In this document: one piece after another, positions 13,909 to 19,907 of the stretch
How positions within the stretch are numbered: position 1 is the stretch's first letter
How the letters are laid out: the number at the start of each line of letters is the position of its first letter
Source: Candidatus Aenigmarchaeota archaeon ex4484_52
GTDB taxonomy: Archaea; EX4484-52
DNA length: 19,907 nucleotides
Reading direction: 5' to 3'
Assembly: GCA_002254415.1 (NCBI GenBank)
Contig: NJDR01000005.1
Span: 1 to 19,907, forward strand
Translations under genes and position numbers: made by a program
The notes under the pieces: model-generated
What the model was told of the DNA's origin: nothing
The model's input: the letters and a program-made list of their open reading frames with translations, nothing else
Database searches by the model: none

Positions 13909-15216
13909 TTACCTTAATAAATTTTTTAATTCTTGGATTGTTTTTTCATCTTTTTGTTTTTGAACTATTATTAATTCATATTTATTTTCTATTTTCCTTA
14001 TAATATTGTTAAGTGGTGATAAAAATTCTATTAATATATTGTCTAATTCTTCTTCTATTTCACATTCTTTGAAACCTTTTTCTTCTGTTAATATTTTAAT
14101 TTCAGAATAATTTAACGGCCGATTTTTTTCTTTGAGTATTTTAATAACTACTTCTCTCATTTTTATCTTCTTTTCTTTATCCTTAACGAAATTGTTTATA
14201 TTTTTATCAATAGAACCATAATCTTTGAAGAATTCTTCCAACTCTATTGATGATAGCGGATATTTTGCCGTTAATTTAAGTAGATTGATGAACATTGAAA
14301 CGCGCAAAGAAAAACATTTCTCTCTTTTCAAATCATCAATGAACTGTTTCGTAACATCTTCACATATAATTAATCCTATAAATGAATTTTTTTCATATTT
14401 ATTATTTTGTTCATATCTTCTAATATGACGTTTAAGTTCATCTATAATATTCACACCGACTTTTTTTGCTGTCGATCTACATTCAATACCTATTTTGAAA
14501 GGAGAGACACATATAATATCTAATTCGCCGGGTTTTCCGCTTGTAAATTCATCTATTTTGAAACCAAGATATTTAAAAAACAACAAAATTAATTTTTCAA
14601 ATTTCAAACCTTCTCCAGATTTTGCCATACTAACAATTTTTTCTGGAGAAATGTCAAATATTTTTTGTTTTTCTATTTCTACATTATATATAATCTCTGG
14701 TATTTTTGCTTTACTTGTTTTTTTTGTTTCAAAATTATGTAAATCTTGAATAGCATATATAATTTTTTTAACTACTTCTTCTTTTGCTTTTAAATTTTCA
14801 AATTTGTTTTTATACAGCAGAATAGAATACTTATTTTTTCCAAGTAATATTTTATATTCTTCTTGTAATTCGATATATTCCTTTTTACCATAAATATTTA
14901 TTTTCCAGTTTCCATCTTTGGCTATTTTGTAGTTTTCTGCCATCTTTAAAAACTCTTTAGACGGGATAACAAAAATATTATCTGTTGTTCCACATATCAG
15001 TAAAATAAAAAGTTCTTCTTTTGAAAATTTTTTTAATTTCTTTTTATTTACTTGAAGAAAATATTTTTCTTCTTGTTCTGTTCCCAAATTCTTAGAAAAT
15101 GTAATATACAGAAAAGACCCATTGACTTTATAAATAACTTTGCCACTACCTTTAATTTTATGAATGTCAATATCTTGTCCTTGTATTAATTTTATAAATT
15201 CTTCTTTTAAGTCCAT
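13909..15216 (-). CDS. PD-(D/E)XK-like restriction endonuclease with C-terminal winged-helix-like region
   Basis: A 435-residue protein, probably the nuclease half of a restriction-modification pair. Residues 1-150 form an N-terminal module with FILLICGTTDNIFVIPSKEF (70-89). Residues 190-285 look like a restriction-endonuclease core: a helix with Glu207 (KFEKLILLFFKYLGF), then GKPGELDII with Asp233, then the strand KIGIECRSTAK with Glu245, and a helix plus strand FIGLIICED. The expected E-x-K is E-C-R (Glu245, Arg247), so the catalytic Lys may be replaced. Residues 350-420 resemble a winged helix (MREVVIKILKEKNRPLNYSE). The ATG at 15216 is chosen over that at 15246 because GAGG lies 5 bases before it. 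It overlaps the end of the methyltransferase ORF by 10 bases. Confidence 0.6.
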   Translation of the reverse strand: MDLKEEFIKLIQGQDIDIHKIKGSGKVIYKVNGSFLYITFSKNLGTEQEEKYFLQVNKKKLKKFSKEELFILLICGTTDNIFVIPSKEFLKMAENYKIAKDGNWKINIYGKKEYIELQEEYKILLGKNKYSILLYKNKFENLKAKEEVVKKIIYAIQDLHNFETKKTSKAKIPEIIYNVEIEKQKIFDISPEKIVSMAKSGEGLKFEKLILLFFKYLGFKIDEFTSGKPGELDIICVSPFKIGIECRSTAKKVGVNIIDELKRHIRRYEQNNKYEKNSFIGLIICEDVTKQFIDDLKREKCFSLRVSMFINLLKLTAKYPLSSIELEEFFKDYGSIDKNINNFVKDKEKKIKMREVVIKILKEKNRPLNYSEIKILTEEKGFKECEIEEELDNILIEFLSPLNNIIRKIENKYELIIVQKQKDEKTIQELKNLLR

Positions 15217-15782
15217 TTTAACCTCAATTCTTCTTTTTTTAAACATAATTCATTTTTTAATTCAGAAATTATATTTCCAATAGGATTAATATCTACACCT
15301 ATGCTTTTTATTCCCCTTAAAGATGATTCATGTGTTGTAGTTCCACAGCCATTATATGGGTCAAGAATTATATTTTCTTCTTTTAATTTAAATGTGTTTA
15401 TTATTGTTCTTACAATTCTTGGATAAAATTTTCCTTTATAAGGATATAAATTATGAAAAGCATAAGCATTTGTATCTCCAAATAAATCAATGAGATAAGA
15501 ATATAATGTTGGTTTGCTATCAACTAAATCCAAATGTGCTATTCTTTTTCTAACATATTCATTTCCGTTATTGAAATATACTTTATTATTCAATGAATCT
15601 ATTTTATAATCCTTTGTTAAGCCAGATAGCTCTAAATTCAAAAATTGTATGTCAGCTAATGTCTGCATCCAAAAACCAAAAACATTACCTTTTTTATCTC
15701 TGCATTTTTCTGTTTCTTTAGGGTATTCATTTAAAATTTCTTCATAAGAAGGATATTTTGTTTTACCAAATAAATTTTGCAT
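15207..15782 (-). CDS. Truncated DNA methyltransferase (N-terminal half only)
   Basis: A 191-residue protein from the ATG at 15782; a TTG two codons earlier is less likely. It has an N-terminal region typical of a group of DNA N-methyltransferases (TKYPSYEEILNEYPKETEK, then GFWMQTLADIQFLNLELSGL) and YPYKGKFYPRIVRTII (113-128). The SAM-binding motif I is DPYNGCGTTT (141-150), followed by IGVDINP with Asp164 (161-167). It then stops. In this motif order the catalytic (D/N)PPY motif should come later, so the catalytic half is absent. The stop overlaps the nuclease start. Possible explanations are a relic, or a split enzyme whose other half lies elsewhere. It is the first gene of the minus-strand cassette. 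Confidence 0.7.
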   Translation of the reverse strand: MQNLFGKTKYPSYEEILNEYPKETEKCRDKKGNVFGFWMQTLADIQFLNLELSGLTKDYKIDSLNNKVYFNNGNEYVRKRIAHLDLVDSKPTLYSYLIDLFGDTNAYAFHNLYPYKGKFYPRIVRTIINTFKLKEENIILDPYNGCGTTTHESSLRGIKSIGVDINPIGNIISELKNELCLKKEELRLKWT

Positions 15783-15789
15783 ATGCAAA
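15776..15789. promoter_or_regulatory. 14-bp perfect palindrome over the methyltransferase start codon
   Basis: TTTGCATATGCAAA is self-complementary over 14 bases and contains the methyltransferase ATG, read on the minus strand at 15782-15780. It sits in the 57-base gap between divergent genes. A palindrome here is well placed for a dimeric repressor or autoregulation, but chance palindromes are commoner in AT-rich DNA. Confidence 0.45.
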
Positions 15790-15839
15790 TAATAATGTAT
15801 TATTTAAAAATTTATGTTAATATTTAATAGTGAATTAAT

Positions 15840-16976
15840 ATGAAAACATATAAAATAGCAGTAATTGAAGGCGATGGAATTGGGTCTGAAATAATAAGAG
15901 AAGGCATAAAAGTAATTGATGCAGTATCTCAATTAAATGATTTTGAGATCGAGTGGATAAAATATCCAAATGGTGCAGAGTATTATTTAAAGACAGGTGA
16001 ATTAATATCTATACATACATTAGAGGAAATAAAATCAAATTGTGATGCAATATATTTGGGTGCCTTGGGAGACCCAAGAGTTGAGCCGGGAATACTTGAA
16101 AAAGGAATATTGCTGAAAATGAGATTTTATTTTGACCAGTTTATTAATTTAAGACCAATAAAATTATTAGAAGGTGTTGATTGCCCTCTAAAAAATAAAG
16201 GACCAAAAGATATTGATTTTACTGTTGTAAGAGAAAATACAGAGGATTTTTATGTTGGACTGGGAAACAGGGCAGATATTGGAAATACAAAACAGGAATT
16301 AGAAGTAATAAGGAATTTGTATTCTGTAAAATTTAAATTAGATATAGATGCAAAAAAAGAAAAAATCGCATATCAAATAGGGGTGTTAAGCAAAGCAGGA
16401 TGCCAGCGTGTGATAAAATATGGTTTTGAATTAGCAAAAAAACAAGGGAAAAAAAGAATTACTTTTGTTGATAAAGCAAATGTTTTGAGTTCTATGTATT
16501 TATTTTGGAGAGAAATTGTAAAAGATGTCTCAAAAAATTATCCAGATATTGAATATGAATTTAATTTTGTGGATGCAATAACTATGTGGTTTGTAAAACA
16601 GCCGGAATATTATCAGGTTGTAGTTGCTCCAAATATGTTCGGTGATATTATTACTGATTTGGGTGCAATGATTCAGGGTGGTTTAGGACTTGCACCGGGC
16701 GGAAATATCAATCCAAACGGAATTTCAATGTTTGAGCCAATTCATGGCTCTGCTCCAAAATACAAGAATATGAATATCGCAAATCCAATTGCAACTATCT
16801 GGGCAGGCGCATTAATGCTCGAAGAAATTGGACAAAAAGAATCCAAAGATATAATAGTAAAGGCAATAGAAAAATTATTAACAGAAAAAAAAATAAGAAC
16901 AAAGGACTTAGGCGGCACAAATACAACGAGTGATGTTGGAGATGAAATAAAAAAACTTGTGCTTCGCACAAGTTAA
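15840..16976 (+). CDS. leuB: 3-isopropylmalate dehydrogenase (isocitrate/isopropylmalate/tartrate dehydrogenase family)
   Basis: Oxidative decarboxylation of 3-isopropylmalate to 2-oxoisocaproate with NAD. The 378 residues carry the family signatures: AVIEGDGIGSEI (7-18), LGALGDPRVEPG, the substrate-binding block LLKMRFYFDQFINLRPIKLL (near residue 100), VRENTEDFYVG with the catalytic Tyr, DKANVLSSM with the catalytic Lys, and the metal-binding APNMFGDIITDLGAMIQGGL. FEPIHGSAPKY is the nucleotide loop. The DPRVEPGILEKGILLK region is also seen in tartrate/D-malate dehydrogenase relatives; the leuA/leuC/leuD context favours LeuB. The last codons (LVLRTS) are encoded by the hairpin at 16954-16974. 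leuA follows after 51 bases. Confidence 0.88.
   Translation: MKTYKIAVIEGDGIGSEIIREGIKVIDAVSQLNDFEIEWIKYPNGAEYYLKTGELISIHTLEEIKSNCDAIYLGALGDPRVEPGILEKGILLKMRFYFDQFINLRPIKLLEGVDCPLKNKGPKDIDFTVVRENTEDFYVGLGNRADIGNTKQELEVIRNLYSVKFKLDIDAKKEKIAYQIGVLSKAGCQRVIKYGFELAKKQGKKRITFVDKANVLSSMYLFWREIVKDVSKNYPDIEYEFNFVDAITMWFVKQPEYYQVVVAPNMFGDIITDLGAMIQGGLGLAPGGNINPNGISMFEPIHGSAPKYKNMNIANPIATIWAGALMLEEIGQKESKDIIVKAIEKLLTEKKIRTKDLGGTNTTSDVGDEIKKLVLRTS
16954..16974. repeat. Perfect hairpin with GCTTCGC core spanning the leuB stop codon
   Basis: Arms AACTTGTGC (16954-16962) and GCACAAGTT (16966-16974) pair over 9 bp around TTC, inside the last seven leuB codons and the first base of its stop. The flanking AAA and TTAAA also match the copy at 10804-10824, while the two middle base pairs differ in a compensatory way. 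Confidence 0.6.
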
Positions 16977-17027
16977 ATAAAAGTGTTAAATTGTTATATC
17001 AGCATCTCCAATCCATCAGAGAATAAT

Positions 17028-18532
17028 ATGCAAAAAAAAATAGAAATATTTGACACAACTTTGCGGGACGGGGAACAATCGCCCGGGGCAACGCTGTCAA
17101 TAGAAGAGAAATTAAAAATTGCTCATCAACTTGCAAAGTTAAATGTAGATACAATTGAAGCTGGTTTTCCAATTGCTTCAAATGATGATTTTGAGGCAGT
17201 AAAATTAATTGCACAAAATGTTGAGGGACCTTATATTTCCGGACTTGCAAGAGCAATTGAAAAAGATATTTTGTGTTCTTGGAATGCAGTAAAATATTCA
17301 AACAAGCCCTGCATTCATACTTTTATTTCAACATCAGACATTCATTTGAAATATATGTTTAAAAAAACAAGAGAACAGATATTGGAAATGACAAAAAATG
17401 CAGTTAAATTAGCAAAGAGTTTAACAGACAGGGTTCAATTTTCAGCAATGGATGCAACAAGAACAGATAAAGATTATCTCTGCAAAGTAATCCAAACAGC
17501 TATTGACAAAGGTGCTGTTGTTGTGAATATACCCGATACTGTTGGGTATTCCCAGCCCGATGAATTCGGGAGATTGATAAATTATATAAAGGAAAATGTA
17601 GAAAATATAAATAATGCTATGATTAGTGTTCATTGTCATAATGATTTGGGTTTGGCTGTTTCAAATTCTCTTGAGGCAATCAAAAGAGGAGCAGGACAGG
17701 TTGAAGGTACAATAAATGGAATCGGAGAGAGAGCGGGAAATGCATCTTTGGAAGAAATTATAATGAATTTAAAAACAAGAACAGATTATTTTAACTGCAC
17801 TACAAATATAAATATCAAAGAAATATATCCCATCAGCAAAATGGTTTCGCAATATACAGGAATTAGCGTTCAAAGAAATAAAGCGATTGTTGGGGAAAAT
17901 GCATTTTCGCACGAAGCAGGAATTCACCAGCACGGAATGTTGTCAAATCCACTTTGCTATGAAATAATGAAGCCAGAAGATATCGGAAGAATTACAAAAA
18001 TGGTATTTGGAAAACATTCTGGAAAACATGCAATTGAAAATGGTTTAAAAAAATTAAATTATAAATTTAGTCAAGAGCAATTAAACAAAATTACAGAAAA
18101 AATAAAAGAACTTGCAGATAAGCAAAAAACAATATTGGAAGAAGATATTATTGCAATAGCGGACTATGAACTAAACAAGTCCTCAAATTATCTGTATTAA
18201 GTGGAAATAAAATCACTCCGACTGCAATTGTGAAGGTTAATTTAGAAGGAAAACAAAGAATAAGCACAGCGTATGGCATTGGCACAGTTGATGCAGCAAC
18301 AAATGCAATAAGAAATATTATTGATTCAGATGGAGGACTAAAATTAAAAGAATACAATATAAAGGCAATTACTGGTGGAACAAATGCACTTGCAGATGTA
18401 TCTTTGACATTGATAGATGAGTCAAAAAAAGAATACAAGGCACGGGCAATTGATCCAGATATTGTTATGGCATCTGTTAAGGCAGTTATAAATGGGATGA
18501 ATAAAATGAAATTAAATAATAAAAAAGATTAA
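17028..18532 (+). CDS. leuA: 2-isopropylmalate synthase, read across one frame break near 18173
   Basis: Condenses 2-oxoisovalerate with acetyl-CoA, the first step of leucine synthesis. The ATG at 17028 starts MQKKIEIFDTTLRDGEQSPG (motif DTTLRDGEQ, residues 9-17); an upstream GTG at 16983 adds only an unconserved tail. Further motifs are EAGFPIAS, NIPDTVGY, SVHCHNDLG (zinc ligands His202 and His204), NGIGERAGN and AGIHQHG. The catalytic part runs into a premature TAA at 18198-18200. The other frame, open from 18170, supplies QVLKLSVLSGNKITPTAIVK and the complete LeuA dimer (allosteric) domain to the TAA at 18530-18532. One missing A in the CTAAACAAG context rejoins them into about 501 residues, the normal size. 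Met141 (FSAMDATR) replaces the usual Glu. ilvE starts one base after the stop. Confidence 0.85.
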
Positions 18533-18533
18533 T

Positions 18534-19457
18534 ATGGTATCAGCATTAGAAGCAGTAAAGCAGGAAAAAATTTGGATGAACGGCAAACTCATTAATTGGG
18601 GTGATGCAAAAGTGCATGTTTTAAGTCATGCTCTTCATTATGGCACAAGCGTATTTGAGGGAATAAGATGCTATAATACAAAAAATGGTTCAGGCATTTT
18701 TCGTCTAAAAGAGCATATAAATCGCTTGTTTGATTCTGCCAAAATTTATAGATTAAGAGATATTGATTTTTCAAGAGAAGAAGTAATAAATGCCTGCAAA
18801 GAAGTAATTAAAGCAAATAAACTCAAAAGTGCTTATGTTCGCCCGATTATATTTAAGGGTTATGGGGGTCTTGCAGTTATTGGAAAAGACAGCAAAACCC
18901 AGCTAAGTATTGCGGCATGGCCCTGGGGTAAATATTTAGGAGAATCTGAAAAAGGACTAAATGTAAAGGTAAGTTCATGGACAAAACTTGCACCAAATAC
19001 AATGCCTCCAATGGCAAAAGCGGGTTCAAATTATATGAATGCACAATTAGCAGTAATGGAAGTTACAGCAGATGGATATGACGAGGCAATTTTGCTTGAC
19101 AAAGATGGGTTTGTATCTGAGGGAAGCGGTGAAAATATATTTTTAGTAAAAGACAATATAATTTATACTCCTTCAATTACATCTTCAATACTTGACGGCA
19201 TTACAAGAAAATCAGTTTTGGAAATTGCACAAAATTTAAAATATAAAACAAAACAAGAAAAAATACCAAGAGAAATGCTATATATTGCAGATGAATTATT
19301 TTTCACTGGAACTGCTGCTGAAATATTACCTATTACTTATGTTGATAAAATAAAGATTGCAGATGGAAAAATAGGTCCTGTTACACAAAAAATAAAAAAT
19401 GAATTTTACAAATGCATAGAAACAGGAGAGCCAAAGAAGTGGTTTGAATTTGTGTAA
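18534..19457 (+). CDS. ilvE: Branched-chain amino acid aminotransferase (PLP fold type IV)
   Basis: Transfers the amino group between glutamate and 2-oxoisocaproate, 2-oxoisovalerate or 2-oxo-3-methylvalerate, the last step to leucine, valine and isoleucine. The 307-residue protein has the opening KIWMNGKLINWGDAKVHVLS, then HALHYGTSVFEGIRCY (33-48) and RLKEHINRLFDSAKIYR. The PLP-binding Lys is Lys162 in PMAKAGSNYMNAQLA, and the cofactor loops are EAILLDKDGFVSEGSGENIF (184-203) and DELFFTGTAAEILP. The ATG is one base after the leuA stop, so leuB-leuA-ilvE is a tight operon. It converges with the terminal minus-strand gene, 3 bases apart. No ilvBN, ilvC or ilvD is in the window. Confidence 0.95.
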   Translation: MVSALEAVKQEKIWMNGKLINWGDAKVHVLSHALHYGTSVFEGIRCYNTKNGSGIFRLKEHINRLFDSAKIYRLRDIDFSREEVINACKEVIKANKLKSAYVRPIIFKGYGGLAVIGKDSKTQLSIAAWPWGKYLGESEKGLNVKVSSWTKLAPNTMPPMAKAGSNYMNAQLAVMEVTADGYDEAILLDKDGFVSEGSGENIFLVKDNIIYTPSITSSILDGITRKSVLEIAQNLKYKTKQEKIPREMLYIADELFFTGTAAEILPITYVDKIKIADGKIGPVTQKIKNEFYKCIETGEPKKWFEFV

Positions 19458-19460
19458 AAA

Positions 19461-19907
19461 TCAAGAACCTCTATTACATAATAAATTAACTCCTTCCTCA
19501 AATGTTTCAATACTTGCAACAAGAATATCAGGGCTTGTTCCCATTCCAATTACAGAAATATTATTTTTCTCATCTTTTACCGTCATTTTAATATTTACAA
19601 CAGCATCAGCATTTTTAGTTTTTATATTTACCTGATAATCTGTCAATAAATAATTTATGTTGTTTTTTAAGCACTTTTTGAAATGCATTAATAAATGCAT
19701 CTAATAGCCTGTTTTCTTCAGCTTTTACTTCTTCAGGAGTTTTGAATTTAGCAGTAGGATCATTTATGAAATATTTTCTTTTCTCATACTTCAAATTTTC
19801 AAGTTTCTTTTTTATATGCCTCTTTTCTAATTTAACGAAAATATCTGTGGTGAATGTCAAGTTATTCCATGGATGCTCATAACCCCATATTGAAGCATTC
19901 TTTTTGA
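19461..19907 (-). CDS. Partial protein ending in a LeuA-type allosteric (LeuA dimer) domain, with one frame break
   Basis: The minus strand is open from the window edge (reading NASIWGYEHPWNNLTFTTDI) to a first stop at 19615-19617. A second frame carries on to 19461. One surplus A in the run opposite T 19663-19668 explains the break. Joined, the protein reads TAKFKTPEEVKAEENRLLDA, FINAFQKVLKNNINYLLTDY, QVNIKTKNADAVVNIKMTVK, and then ISVIGMGTSPDILVASIETF. This lines up with the C-terminal domain of leuA in the same window (TAIVKVNLEG..., YNIKAITGGTNALADVSLTL, DPDIVMASVKAVINGMN). It could be a second isopropylmalate or citramalate synthase, or a free-standing regulator. The segment from 19770 to the edge is not recognised. 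Confidence 0.5.

Noticed and set aside
16983..17027. GTG upstream start for leuA
   Set aside because: It adds 15 residues (LNCYISISNPSENN) that precede the conserved N-terminus and are not expected in the family; the ATG at 17028 fits.
18165..18240. Programmed ribosomal frameshift in leuA
   Set aside because: No slippery heptamer with a downstream pseudoknot was seen, LeuA is not known to use one, and a one-base loss near an A run is simpler.
1..19907. CRISPR array
   Set aside because: No set of evenly spaced direct repeats of 24-40 bases was seen on reading through the window.

Overview
The window is AT-rich and archaeal. The evidence is an archaeal ribosomal and initiation set (uL29, aIF1 with an N-terminal zinc finger, eL43/L37Ae), an archaeal-type RNase J, an archaeal DUF1512 protein, a Rad50 with a zinc hook, a class III (pilin-type) signal peptide, a PorD ferredoxin, a tRNA-Trp without encoded CCA, and several TATA-like boxes about 25 bases before start codons, as expected for leaderless mRNAs. 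A small-genome (DPANN-like) archaeon would fit, but the sequence alone does not settle the lineage.

Layout. 1-209: frameshifted 3' end of a type I restriction subunit (hsdR). 284-1357: aspartate-semialdehyde dehydrogenase. 1489-3978: rad50 without mre11 beside it. 3979-4708: about 700 bases of gene debris, with a frameshifted IS transposase remnant on the minus strand and a weaker possible coding remnant. 4709-8958: apparent operon of an MscS-like membrane domain fused to a C39-like cysteine peptidase, RNase J, NAD(P)H-hydrate dehydratase, tRNA-Trp and a pilin-like protein. 9017-11413: uL29, aIF1, DUF1512, PorD and eL43, separated by hairpins and promoters. 11414-11757: structured spacer and the stub of a secreted protein. 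11747-13553 (minus): leuD and leuC. 13559-15782 (minus): a restriction-modification-like cassette made of a half-length methyltransferase, a PD-(D/E)XK-like nuclease and two tiny genes. 15840-19457 (plus): leuB, leuA and ilvE. 19461-19907 (minus, runs off the edge): a protein ending in a LeuA-type allosteric domain.

How it fits together. leuA, leuB, leuC, leuD and ilvE cover the route from 2-oxoisovalerate to leucine. asd at the other end belongs to the aspartate family. The leucine genes form two divergent arms, and the restriction cassette sits at the head of the leuCD arm, so close that leuCD may be read through from it.

Points for a second look: the MscS-C39 fusion; the apparently disarmed restriction cassette with a palindrome over its first start codon; three copies of a hairpin with a GCTTCGC/GCGAAGC core at gene boundaries; a hairpin whose loop is complementary to a downstream segment; and five single-base frame breaks, four of them clearly in or beside A or T runs (hsdR twice, transposase, leuA, terminal gene), which may be decay or sequencing error. 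No CRISPR array, rRNA or replication origin was recognised.
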